A DNA stretch of 44,844 nucleotides, taken from positions 1-44,844 of the forward strand of contig JAGXRD010000117.1 of the NCBI GenBank assembly GCA_018336035.1, read 5' to 3'. Below the pieces are notes generated by a model. That model saw nothing but the letters and a program-made list of their open reading frames with translations. It did not search any database and was not told the origin of the DNA. Positions 1-9,086 of the stretch are shown in pieces; the stretch's first letter is position 1; the number at the start of each line of letters is the position of its first letter. Made by a program: the position numbers and the translations under genes. This DNA comes from Alphaproteobacteria bacterium. GTDB lineage: Bacteria > Pseudomonadota > Alphaproteobacteria > Ferrovibrionales > Ferrovibrionaceae.

Positions 1-69
1 GGCCATTGGCCCCCGCCGTTTTCTTTTGTAGGGTGATGACAGCCTGTTCCGTTTATTATTGGATTGTCG

Positions 70-393
70 ATGACTTCCCAGCCCGATTTCTTCTGGAGCT
101 ATCTGCCCTACTGGGCGGTCAGTTACAGCCTTGCCCTGATCGGCTGGACCTGCATCGGCCGCTTCATGATGACAGCCTTCCTGCCGCCGGATCACCCGAA
201 CTACATCTTCCGCTTCTTCAAGCTGCTGACCAACTGGGCGGTCTGGCTGACCGACTGGATCACGCCGCGCTTCGTCAATCTGCGGTTCCTGCCGCTGGTC
301 ACGGCCTTCTGGGCCTTCGCCTTGCGTTATGTGACGCATTTCATCTTCGCCGCCAACGGCATGGCGCCCAGCCTCGCGCAGGCCGCGTCATGA
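70..393 (+). CDS. Small hydrophobic membrane protein, unknown function
   Basis: The product is 107 residues, starting at the ATG at 70; a TTG two codons upstream (64) is a weaker alternative. It has a hydrophobic stretch near residues 11-35 (YWAVSYSLALIGWTCIGRF) and another near 75-93 (LPLVTAFWAFALRYVTHF), separated by an aromatic-rich segment. The layout loosely recalls YggT-type inner-membrane proteins, but I see no diagnostic motif. Its stop overlaps the start of the next gene (ATGA at 390-393), so the two are probably translated together. With the genes at 390 and 700 it forms a run of three small membrane proteins. I do not recognise the family and assign no function. The reading frame is supported by the coupling and by codon use; the start is moderately sure. 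Confidence 0.7.
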   Translation: MTSQPDFFWSYLPYWAVSYSLALIGWTCIGRFMMTAFLPPDHPNYIFRFFKLLTNWAVWLTDWITPRFVNLRFLPLVTAFWAFALRYVTHFIFAANGMAPSLAQAAS

Positions 394-689
394 CCCCGCA
401 TACCCTTTTCGTCGCCATTCTCGGCATTACCTTGCTGAACGGCTTCGTGTCCCCGGTCATTCCGCTGGTCTTCATCATGGCCCCGGTCTGGCTGCCCGAA
501 TTTGTGCCGCCGACCCGAATCGTGCTGCTGTATGGCACGTCGCTGATCGTCTCGGTGGCCACACTGGTGATATCCTCTGTGCCAGCAGGGCTATTCGAAC
601 GGCTGACCGGCCGGGAGGAGAGCGACCAGACCTCGATGCTGGTCTGGCTCGGCGCAGCGATTCTTCTCACCGTGCCTGGATTGCTCTGA
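390..689 (+). CDS. Small multi-spanning membrane protein, unknown function
   Basis: The product is 99 residues and starts at the ATG at 390 that overlaps the previous stop by four bases, a classic coupled junction. The frame stays open upstream to position 6, but that part overlaps the preceding gene in another frame and is unlikely to be translated. Three hydrophobic segments are visible: about residues 6-34, 47-70 (IVLLYGTSLIVSVATLVISS) and 83-99, with a short charged linker (RLTGREESDQT) between the last two. The protein ends inside its last helix. The next gene starts ten bases downstream. No family is recognised; a small inner-membrane subunit working with its neighbours is an inference from coupling only. 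Confidence 0.7.
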   Translation: MTPHTLFVAILGITLLNGFVSPVIPLVFIMAPVWLPEFVPPTRIVLLYGTSLIVSVATLVISSVPAGLFERLTGREESDQTSMLVWLGAAILLTVPGLL

Positions 690-699
690 CGAATACCGC

Positions 700-1098
700 A
701 TGGCCGAACCCATCGAACAGCGGGTGCGGATATTGGCGGTTCATTCAGTCGGCCGCGGCTGCTTCTTCGCCGCGCTGGCGATCTGGTGTGTGATGATCGG
801 CTTGATCGCCGAGCCGCTGCAGGCGCTGAAATCCGGCGCGATCCTCACCATGATCGTGGTCTGCGTCCTGCTGATCAAGGCTGGACATGTGACCCGTGCC
901 TCCTACAAGAAAACCGAGGTCTGGATCATGCTCGGGCGCAGCATCGAGCTGAGCCCGGAAGTGGCGCAGCGCATCATCACGGTGACTCTGCGCGAGGTTT
1001 ACCTGCGCTATGCGCTTTATGCTGCCGCGATCGGCATCGGTTTCTTGCTCTGCGCATTGGCTTTTTGGCTCGGCGGCGCCAAGCTGAGTTTCCGCTAG
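700..1098 (+). CDS. Hypothetical inner-membrane protein, three helices
   Basis: The product is 132 residues. Hydrophobic segments lie near residues 18-38 (GCFFAALAIWCVMIGLIAEP), 43-62 (KSGAILTMIVVCVLLIKAGH) and 102-127 (YALYAAAIGIGFLLCALAFWLGG). Between the second and third is a conserved-looking soluble segment with KKTEVWIMLGRSIELSPE, which would sit in the cytoplasm if the N-terminus is inside. The gene follows the 390-689 gene after ten bases and precedes the reductase-like gene by 53 bases, so it is probably in the same transcript. I do not recognise a named family. No catalytic residues stand out, so a structural or accessory role is as likely as any other. Confidence 0.8.
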   Translation: MAEPIEQRVRILAVHSVGRGCFFAALAIWCVMIGLIAEPLQALKSGAILTMIVVCVLLIKAGHVTRASYKKTEVWIMLGRSIELSPEVAQRIITVTLREVYLRYALYAAAIGIGFLLCALAFWLGGAKLSFR

Positions 1099-1151
1099 GC
1101 CAGATTCTGCGTGATCGGTGGCTGGCGGTTTGATCAGCTTGCGAGGGCGCG

Positions 1152-2072
1152 ATGCGTATTCTGGTGGTGGGTGCCGGTTCGACCGGCGGCTATTATGGCG
1201 GACGTTTGGTCCAGGCCGGCCGTGATGTCACTTTCCTGGTGCGGCCGGGCCGCGCGGCGCAGCTGCAGAAGGATGGCCTCCAGATCAAAAGCCCCTACGG
1301 CGATTTCACCTGCACACCGAAACTGGTGACCGCCGACCAGATCGCGGGGCCCTACGATGCCGTGATCCTGACCGTGAAGGCTTACTCGCTCGAGGCCGCG
1401 CTGGAGGATCTCGCGCCCGCCATCGGGCCGCAGACCATGATTCTGCCGGTGCTGAACGGCATGCGGCATGTCGATGCGATCAAGGCGCGCTTCGGCGCCC
1501 CGGCGCTGATCGGCGGGTTGTGCCGTATCCCGGCGCAGCTGGATGAGGCCGGCCGCGTGATCCAGATGGGCAAGTTCCACGATCTTGCCTATGGCGAGAT
1601 GGACGGCAGCAGGTCGGAGCGGATTCTGGCGCTGGACGCGGCTTTGCGCGATGCCGGCTTCGATGCCAAGCTGACCTCTGAGATCGAACGCGAGATGTGG
1701 GAGAAGTGGACCCTGCTGGCCGCACTCGGCGGCATCTGCTGCCTGATGCGCGGCACGGTGGGCGAGGTGGCTGCCGCACCGGGCGGACGCGAATTCTCGG
1801 CGGCGCTGGTCGATGAGGTGGTGGCCGCTGTCCGTGCGGTCGGCAAGGCGCCGAGCGACGCCTTCATCGCCAACACGCGCGAAACGCTGACCAAGGCCGG
1901 TTCGGCGCATACCTCGTCGATGTATCGCGATCTGCTGAAGGGTGGCGCGGTGGAAGCCGATCAGATCGTCGGGGATTTGCTGACCCGGGCCAAGCAGGCC
2001 GGCATTGCCATGCCGCTGCTGTCGCTCGCTTACGCCAATCTCTGCGTCTATCACGCCCGCCTGTCGGCTTAG
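1152..2072 (+). CDS. Ketopantoate reductase-like NADP-dependent oxidoreductase
   Basis: At 306 residues it matches the ApbA/PanE family length. The N-terminus carries the dinucleotide-binding glycine motif GAGSTGGYYGG from residue 7, and the C-terminal half is the helical PanE domain, including the HTSSMYRDLLKGGAVEAD segment that contacts substrate in this family. True PanE reduces 2-dehydropantoate to pantoate in coenzyme A synthesis. Here the catalytic lysine is present (K185) but the asparagine expected four residues later (N180 in E. coli PanE) is a leucine (KWTLL). That pattern occurs in a large group of PanE paralogues, so the substrate may be another 2-oxoacid. No pantothenate gene is nearby. 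Its stop overlaps that of cobF on the other strand by four bases (2069-2072). Confidence 0.88.
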   Translation: MRILVVGAGSTGGYYGGRLVQAGRDVTFLVRPGRAAQLQKDGLQIKSPYGDFTCTPKLVTADQIAGPYDAVILTVKAYSLEAALEDLAPAIGPQTMILPVLNGMRHVDAIKARFGAPALIGGLCRIPAQLDEAGRVIQMGKFHDLAYGEMDGSRSERILALDAALRDAGFDAKLTSEIEREMWEKWTLLAALGGICCLMRGTVGEVAAAPGGREFSAALVDEVVAAVRAVGKAPSDAFIANTRETLTKAGSAHTSSMYRDLLKGGAVEADQIVGDLLTRAKQAGIAMPLLSLAYANLCVYHARLSA

Positions 2073-2842
2073 GTTCGGCGGACGCGCCGCAGCAGGTAGC
2101 TGTCCATAATCCAGCCATGGGCCTGCCTGGCCGCGGCCCGGGTCTGCGCGATCTGCTCGGCGACATCTTGCAGCCGGCCCGAGATCAGGATTTCATCCGG
2201 CGAACCGATATAGGCACCCCAGTAGATATCCAGGCTGTCATCTCCGGCAAAACGCCGGTAGGTATCGTCGCCATCCAGCATGACGAAGACGCTGTCGGTA
2301 TGCGCTGGGAAGCCGCCCTCGGCTAGGCGGCGGCCGGTGGTGATCTCGACCGGCTGCCCCACGGTATTCAGCGTGGTGCGGTGCTGGGCGGTGAGGGCAT
2401 GCAGGCTGCTGATGCCGGGGATCACCTCGTAAGCGATGGCATGACGGCCGGCGGCAGCGATATCGGCCATGATGCGGATCGTGCTGTCGTACAGCGAAGG
2501 ATCGCCCCAGACCAGCAGGCCGGCGGTTTCGCCCTCCGCCATGTCATCGGCAATCATCTGCTCGAAGATCGCCTGCTTGTCGCGGTTCAGGCCGTCGATC
2601 ACGGCATTGTATGCGCCGCTGTGGCGGTCCCAGTGCGGGCTCTGCGCCGTGGCGAAGCGATAATTGCGGCCGGCCGTGATGAAGCGCGCGCAGATGTCCT
2701 TGCGCAGGTCGATCATCCCGCCCTTGGCTTCACCCTTGTCCATGATGAAAAACACATCGACCCGGTTCAGCGCAGCCACCGCCTGGAGGGTGAGATGCTC
2801 CGGGTTGCCGGTACCAATGCCGATGATCAGGATGGTCTTCAT
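2069..2842 (-). CDS. cobF: Precorrin-6A synthase (deacetylating)
   Basis: CobF is the SAM-dependent C1 methyltransferase of the aerobic cobalamin route; it methylates precorrin-5 with loss of acetate to give precorrin-6A. The protein is 257 residues, the usual length. It starts with the tetrapyrrole-methylase motif ILIIGIGTGNPEHLT, and has the acidic segment IMDKGEAKGGMIDLR, the LLVWGDPSLYDST loop equivalent to the GDP-type SAM site of this superfamily, and YEVIPGISSLHAL. I chose the ATG at 2842 over the GTG at 2845 because the residues match the family N-terminus (MKTILIIGIG). It stands alone, without other cob genes, just downstream of a tRNA gene on the same strand (33-base gap), so it may depend on that transcript or on its own promoter in the short gap. 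Confidence 0.92.
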   Translation of the reverse strand: MKTILIIGIGTGNPEHLTLQAVAALNRVDVFFIMDKGEAKGGMIDLRKDICARFITAGRNYRFATAQSPHWDRHSGAYNAVIDGLNRDKQAIFEQMIADDMAEGETAGLLVWGDPSLYDSTIRIMADIAAAGRHAIAYEVIPGISSLHALTAQHRTTLNTVGQPVEITTGRRLAEGGFPAHTDSVFVMLDGDDTYRRFAGDDSLDIYWGAYIGSPDEILISGRLQDVAEQIAQTRAAARQAHGWIMDSYLLRRVRRT

Positions 2843-2874
2843 CACACCCAGCGACAGCAGGAACAGGTGAGGGA

Positions 2875-2951
2875 TGGTGGGCCCGGCAGGACTTGAACCT
2901 GCAACCAGACCGTTATGAGCGGCCGGCTCTAACCAATTGAGCTACAGGCCC
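2875..2951 (-). tRNA. ileX: tRNA-Ile2 (CAT anticodon, lysidine type)
   Basis: Read on the minus strand from 2951, the 77 bases fold as a complete tRNA. The acceptor stem GGGCCTG pairs with CGGGCCC, the D arm is TAGCTCAATTGGTTAGAGC, the anticodon loop is CTCATAA (anticodon CAT at 2917-2915), the T loop contains TTCAAGT, and CCA is encoded at the 3' end. A CAT anticodon can be initiator Met, elongator Met or Ile2. The CTCATAA loop does not distinguish the last two. The GGGCCTG acceptor and CCGGCCG anticodon-stem region resemble the alphaproteobacterial Ile2 tRNA whose wobble C is converted to lysidine by TilS. Elongator tRNA-Met is the alternative. The structure is certain, the isotype likely. 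Confidence 0.9.
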
Positions 2952-2980
2952 ACGAACCCTCGATAAACTCTGGCCTCAAC

Positions 2981-3008
2981 AAAAAGCCCCGGCATTGCAG
3001 CCGGGGCT
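2981..3008 (-). terminator. Intrinsic terminator of rpoD
   Basis: On the minus strand AGCCCCGGC (3008-3000), a six-base loop and GCCGGGGCT (2993-2985) form a perfect nine-base-pair stem followed by a T run to 2981. It begins 28 bases after the rpoD stop. It lies only about 30 bases before the 5' end of the tRNA gene. Confidence 0.92.
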
Positions 3009-3035
3009 CTTGGTCTTGGTGGTTCCGGATCCGGC

Positions 3036-5138
<2,103 letters not shown>

Positions 5139-5162
5139 GCCGGTTCCTAACTCTTCCTGTCT

Positions 5163-5209
5163 AAAAAAACGCGAAGCCGCCCCCACCCATGATCAGGCGG
5201 GAGGACGGC
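5163..5209 (-). terminator. Imperfect hairpin with T7 tract between dnaG and rpoD
   Basis: On the minus strand, a GC-rich stem (GCCGTCCTC at 5209-5201 with GGGGGCGGC at 5184-5176, including G-T pairs) is followed six bases later by seven T residues (5169-5163). The offset of the T tract and the large loop make it a weak or partial terminator, or a processing signal, at the dnaG-rpoD junction. The pairing is visible; the function is inferred. Confidence 0.35.
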
Positions 5210-5210
5210 C

Positions 5211-7061
5211 TCAATCCGTATCCGATACCGAAACCAGACTGCGAGCCGAGCCGACCTCTGCCTTGAGGGCGACGAAACGCTGCCATGCTTCGGGGTTGGT
5301 GTTACTGGCAAGGTCCGCTTCGGCCGCTGCCAGTTCCTGTTCCAGTTCCGTCAACCGGTACCGCTGCACGGCCTGCCACCACCCTCGCTCGACCTTGTCC
5401 GGCTCAGTTTCCGGGCGCGCAAACGGTTCCAAAATCCTTCCGGCCTCGCCACTTACGAGGTCCAGTGCGGGTCCGAGTCCTCGCTGTCTCAAATGGGCAG
5501 CAAAGGCCTCGCCGTCAAGACCCGGATGGCGGGAGGCTTCTTCTAGAATCCGGCTCTTGAGGCTGTCAAGCGGCCCCGCGCGAAAGGCCAGGGCGGCGAA
5601 AGCCTCGCCATGCTCTTCCAGCAACCAGGGATGGGCCACCACGGCGGCCAGAAGGGCCTTTTCTGTTCTCTCCTGGCTGTGTCCCGGAACCGGGCCCTTA
5701 TCGCCTTCGGGTGCTCTGGCCCAGGGCGGGCTGCCAGGGCCGTTATAAGCAGGGCGGTTGGGACGGGCATTGGGCGTCCAGGTCCGGGTGGGCGCGAAAA
5801 GCGTGCGTAGCCGGCTGCGGAAATGGTCCCGATAATGGTTCTGAACCGCCGCATTCTTGATCTGGCCGGCGACCCCGGCCATCAGGGCGGCTTCCAGGGC
5901 GGCCCGGCGCTCGGGGGTGTCCAGCGGCCGGTCCTGGGTTTCCTTGCGCCACAGGATGTCGACCATGGGCAGGGCGGCGGCCAGAACCTCGTCCATGCCC
6001 TTACGGCCCTGGGCCTTCACCAGGTCATCCGGGTCCTGTCCCCCGGGCAGGATGGCAAAGCGGAAAGATTTTCCAGGTTCCAGCAAAGGCAGGGCGCGGT
6101 CGGCGGCGCGCATGGCGGCGCGGATGCCGGCATTGTCGCCGTCGAAACACAGGATCGGCTCGGCCGACAGACGCCAGAGCAGGGCGATCTGCTCTTCCGT
6201 AAGGGCGGTGCCCAGTGGGGCCACAGCATGATCGATGCCGGCCTGCGCCAGCGCGATCACGTCCATATAGCCTTCCACCACGATCACGGTGCCGCTCTCG
6301 CGGGCGGCCTCGCGGGCAATCGCGTGATTGTAGAGATTTCGGCCCTTGTGGAAGAGCGGCGTCTCCGGCGAGTTCAGATACTTCGCCGGTGCATCAGGAT
6401 CGAGCGCGCGGCCGCCGAAGGCGATGATGCGGCCGCGGCGGTCGCCGATGGGAAACATCACGCGGTGGCGGAAGCGGTCGTAGCTCGGCCCGCCATCCTC
6501 CGGCTTGATCAGCAGGCCGGATTCAACCAGCAACGGCTCAGGGAGGCCGCGCGCCAGCATCGCTTCCTTCAGTGCCGTGCGGCTTTGCGGCGCGTAGCCG
6601 AGGCGGAAACGTTCGATGGTCTCAGGCGTCAGGCCGCGTTTCTGGATATAGGCGCGACCCTCGCGGCCGACATCGCCATGGAACTGCGCCTGGAACCACT
6701 TGGCGGCTTCTTCCATCGCCTTGCCCAGCGTGGCGACCTGATCTGCTTTCTCGCGATCCTCGGGCCGCACGCGCGGCACATCCAGGCCTGCTTCACCGGC
6801 CAGCTGCTCGACAGCCTCGGGGAAGGCGAGGCCGCCATTGCGCATCACGAAGCCGATCACGTCGCCATGGGCGCCGCAGCCGAAGCAATGGAAGAAACCC
6901 TTGTCGTCGTTGACCGTGAACGACGGCGACTTTTCATTATGGAACGGGCATAGCCCGGTGAACTCGCGACCGCGCTTGATCAGCCGTACCGAACGGCCGA
7001 CCACGCCGGACAGCGGCACGCGGTTGCGGATCTCTTCCAGAAAGGAATCGGGAAACGCCAT
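5211..7061 (-). CDS. dnaG: DNA primase
   Basis: DnaG synthesises RNA primers for replication. The 616-residue protein has the usual three parts. The N-terminal CHC2 zinc ribbon has ligands C38, H41, C59 and C62 (CPFH ... CFGC). The catalytic core holds the TOPRIM acidic residues E263 (VVEGYMDVI) and D307/D309 (CFDGDNAG), which are two positions off their E. coli equivalents E265, D309 and D311. The C-terminal DnaB-binding region from about residue 440 is variable and proline-rich at its start. The ATG at 7061 is preceded by a GGGAG-type ribosome site. It lies between the YqeY-domain gene (51-base gap) and rpoD, the alphaproteobacterial version of the macromolecular synthesis operon. Confidence 0.97.
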   Translation of the reverse strand: MAFPDSFLEEIRNRVPLSGVVGRSVRLIKRGREFTGLCPFHNEKSPSFTVNDDKGFFHCFGCGAHGDVIGFVMRNGGLAFPEAVEQLAGEAGLDVPRVRPEDREKADQVATLGKAMEEAAKWFQAQFHGDVGREGRAYIQKRGLTPETIERFRLGYAPQSRTALKEAMLARGLPEPLLVESGLLIKPEDGGPSYDRFRHRVMFPIGDRRGRIIAFGGRALDPDAPAKYLNSPETPLFHKGRNLYNHAIAREAARESGTVIVVEGYMDVIALAQAGIDHAVAPLGTALTEEQIALLWRLSAEPILCFDGDNAGIRAAMRAADRALPLLEPGKSFRFAILPGGQDPDDLVKAQGRKGMDEVLAAALPMVDILWRKETQDRPLDTPERRAALEAALMAGVAGQIKNAAVQNHYRDHFRSRLRTLFAPTRTWTPNARPNRPAYNGPGSPPWARAPEGDKGPVPGHSQERTEKALLAAVVAHPWLLEEHGEAFAALAFRAGPLDSLKSRILEEASRHPGLDGEAFAAHLRQRGLGPALDLVSGEAGRILEPFARPETEPDKVERGWWQAVQRYRLTELEQELAAAEADLASNTNPEAWQRFVALKAEVGSARSLVSVSDTD

Positions 7062-7082
7062 GGTACTCCCTGACCCCGGATT

Positions 7083-7116
7083 CTGAGGCGACTCGGGCCG
7101 ACTCGGCCCACCTCAG
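7083..7116 (-). other. Compound stem-loop at the yqeY-dnaG junction
   Basis: CTGAGG (7083-7088) pairs with CCTCAG (7111-7116), and inside it GGGCC pairs with GGCCC around a GACTC loop (7095-7109), part of a near-perfect palindrome. It spans the yqeY stop codon. No T tract follows, so it is more likely an RNA processing or stability element, or a leaky terminator, than a full terminator. Confidence 0.45.
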
Positions 7117-7571
7117 CTCAGCAGGCCCTTCAGGATAGCCGCAGCCTTGGCGGAGTCCATCTGGCCTGTGTATTTGGCCTTCAGGATCGCCATGGCCTTG
7201 CCCATATCCTTGATGCCCTGAGCGCCGACTTCGGCGATGGCGGCCTTGGCGGCGGCCTCGATCTCGGCATCCGACAGCTGCTTGGGCAGGAAGCCCTCGA
7301 TCACTGCGATTTCTTCCTTCTCCTGGGCCGCCAGCTCCGGGCGGTTGCCCTGCTCATAGAGCGTGATCGACTCGCGGCGCTGCTTCACCATGGTCTGCAG
7401 CAGGGCCAGGATGGCGTCGTCGGGGATGCCGGTGCGGTCGTCGCCTGAGGTGCGGGCGGCAATGTCGCGGTCTTTCAGGGCCGCCAGGATCAGCCGCAGC
7501 GTCGCCAGACGGCGGGCATCCTTGGCCTTCATGGCGTCCTTGAGCGCCTGGTTCAGCGTCTCGCGCAGCAT
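7113..7571 (-). CDS. GatB/YqeY domain-containing protein
   Basis: The 152-residue protein is a stand-alone YqeY domain, the helical tail domain of the GatB amidotransferase subunit. It begins MLRETLNQALKDAMKAKDA, followed by RLATLRLILAALKDRDIAAR, a central helix with MVKQRRESI, and the conserved end DMGKAMAILKAKYTGQMD with a final AAAILKGLLS. GatB uses this domain to hold tRNA; the role of free YqeY proteins is not settled. I chose the ATG at 7571 over the adjacent GTG at 7574. It sits upstream of dnaG and rpoD on the same strand, taking the place that rpsU holds in enterics. A promoter-like pair lies 52-80 bases upstream. Confidence 0.93.
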   Translation of the reverse strand: MLRETLNQALKDAMKAKDARRLATLRLILAALKDRDIAARTSGDDRTGIPDDAILALLQTMVKQRRESITLYEQGNRPELAAQEKEEIAVIEGFLPKQLSDAEIEAAAKAAIAEVGAQGIKDMGKAMAILKAKYTGQMDSAKAAAILKGLLS

Positions 7572-7622
7572 CACTTGTCCCTCAACGGTAAACGGAATCG
7601 GAGTCGTTTTTGAAAGGCGCGC

Positions 7623-7651
7623 AGCATAGCCTAGACGCCTCGCAGGTGCAA
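7623..7651 (-). promoter_or_regulatory. Candidate promoter for yqeY-dnaG-rpoD
   Basis: On the minus strand TTGCAC (7651-7646) and TATGCT (7628-7623) are separated by 17 bases, about 52 bases before the yqeY start. The -10 box matches four of six consensus positions and the -35 box three of six. It is a reasonable sigma-70 candidate for the operon but is not proven. Confidence 0.4.
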
Positions 7652-7699
7652 AAGGAATAAATTATTGATTTTGCAGGGCTTTTAACCTTTCTGCCGGGG

Positions 7700-7727
7700 T
7701 TGACTGGGGCCGGGGTTTTGATATGGT
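7700..7727 (+). promoter_or_regulatory. Candidate promoter for carAB
   Basis: TTGACT (7700-7705) and TATGGT (7722-7727) are 16 bases apart and point towards carA. Two copies of GCCGGGGTT (7693-7701 and 7709-7717) flank and overlap the -35 box with a 16-base period, so a regulator could bind here. Transcription would start near 7734, giving a leader of about 140 bases before carA. Confidence 0.45.
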
Positions 7728-7787
7728 CCGGCCTCGGTTGACGCGGCGCCTGCCGCCGCCGAGATCATCGTTGAACAGCTGTGCCGT

Positions 7788-7820
7788 ACCGCCGGATGCC
7801 CTCGCCTCCGGTGGTTTTTT
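7788..7820 (+). terminator. Leader terminator (attenuator) upstream of carA
   Basis: ACCGCCGGA (7788-7796) pairs with TCCGGTGGT (7807-7815) around a ten-base loop, one pair being G-T, and TTTTT follows directly. It has the form of an intrinsic terminator on the plus strand, 55 bases before the carA start. No plus-strand gene lies upstream for it to end: the gene to the left reads the other way. It therefore most likely cuts short transcripts from the carAB promoter, that is, an attenuator. A short frame opening with GTG at 7781 runs through it. The fold is visible; the control signal (pyrimidine or arginine) is inferred. Confidence 0.6.
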
Positions 7821-7874
7821 GCGGCCTGAAGGCTGCCTGTCTGATCTGTATCCGCCTGCGTGATGGAGTTCCCC

Positions 7875-9050
7875 ATGGCCACGACCCCCGACTACGCCGC
7901 ACCGCCCGGACCGGGCTATACGGCCGTGGTGGTTCTGGCCGATGGCCGCGTCTTCTGGGGGCACGGCGTGGGCGCAGAAGGCGACACGGTCGGCGAGGTC
8001 TGTTTCAACACCTCGATGACCGGATACCAGGAAATCCTCACCGATCCTTCCTATGCCGGCCAGATCATCACCTTCACCTTCCCGCATATCGGCAATGTCG
8101 GCACCAACGCGGAAGACATCGAGACGCAGGGCATCGCCGCCCGCGGCCTGATCCTGCGCGCGCCGATCACCAGCCCCTCCAACTTCCGCAGCAACAGCCA
8201 CCTGAACGACTGGCTCAAGCTACGCGGCCTGATCGGCGTGTCGGGCATCGATACCCGCGCGCTGACGCGGCGCATCCGCGATCAGGGCGCGCCGAACGGC
8301 GTGATCGCCCATCGCCGGGACGGCAAGTTCGATCTCGCGGCTTTGCATGCCAAGGCCAAGTCCTGGCCGGGGCTGGAAGGCATGGATCTGGCCGCCGAGG
8401 TGACCTGCCGCCAGACCTACAGCTGGGATGAGACCCGCTGGCAGCTCGGCAAGGGCTACGGCAAGCTCGAGAACCCGAAATTCCACGTCGTCGCCATCGA
8501 CTACGGCATCAAGCGCAACATCCTGCGCTGCTTGGCCGATATCGGTGCCAAGGTCACCGTCGTGCCGGGCAATGCCACGGCGGAAGACGTGATGCGCCAT
8601 AAACCTGACGGCGTGTTCCTCTCTAACGGCCCCGGCGATCCGGCGGCGACCGGCGCATATGCCGTGCCGACCATCAAGGCGCTGGTCGACAGCGGCAAAC
8701 CGGTCTTCGGCATCTGCCTCGGCCACCAGATGCTGGCGCTCGCGCTCGGCGGCAAGACCAGCAAGATGGAGCGCGGCCACCGCGGCGCCAATCATCCGGT
8801 GAAGGACCTCGAAACCGGCAAGGTTGAGATCACCAGCCAGAACCATGGTTTCTGCGTGATCGAAGAAAGCCTGCCGAAGAACGTGGTGCGCACCCATGTC
8901 TCGCTGTTCGACGGCTCGAATGAAGGCCTCAAGCTGACCGACAAGCCGGTCTTTTCGGTGCAGCACCATCCGGAAGCCTCGCCCGGCCCGCAGGACAGCC
9001 ACTATCTGTTCAAACGCTTTGCAGAATTGATGGAGCAGAAGCGCGGCTGA
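7875..9050 (+). CDS. carA: Carbamoyl-phosphate synthase small subunit (glutamine amidotransferase)
   Basis: CarA hydrolyses glutamine and passes ammonia to CarB for carbamoyl phosphate, the precursor of pyrimidines and arginine. The 391-residue protein has the N-terminal CPSase_sm domain (VCFNTSMTGYQEILTDPSY, then IGVSGIDTRALTRRIRD) and a C-terminal class I amidotransferase domain. The nucleophile is C281 in FGICLGHQM, and the other triad members are H365 and E367 in QHHPEASPG; each sits 12 positions after its E. coli counterpart. I chose the ATG at 7875, which has GGAG five bases upstream, over the in-frame ATG at 7863. It is followed by carB after 36 bases. A terminator-like hairpin in the leader suggests attenuation. 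Confidence 0.97.
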   Translation: MATTPDYAAPPGPGYTAVVVLADGRVFWGHGVGAEGDTVGEVCFNTSMTGYQEILTDPSYAGQIITFTFPHIGNVGTNAEDIETQGIAARGLILRAPITSPSNFRSNSHLNDWLKLRGLIGVSGIDTRALTRRIRDQGAPNGVIAHRRDGKFDLAALHAKAKSWPGLEGMDLAAEVTCRQTYSWDETRWQLGKGYGKLENPKFHVVAIDYGIKRNILRCLADIGAKVTVVPGNATAEDVMRHKPDGVFLSNGPGDPAATGAYAVPTIKALVDSGKPVFGICLGHQMLALALGGKTSKMERGHRGANHPVKDLETGKVEITSQNHGFCVIEESLPKNVVRTHVSLFDGSNEGLKLTDKPVFSVQHHPEASPGPQDSHYLFKRFAELMEQKRG

Positions 9051-9086
9051 TCGTCAGCCCCGCAGCGCTTCTCTCCCAGGTGAACC

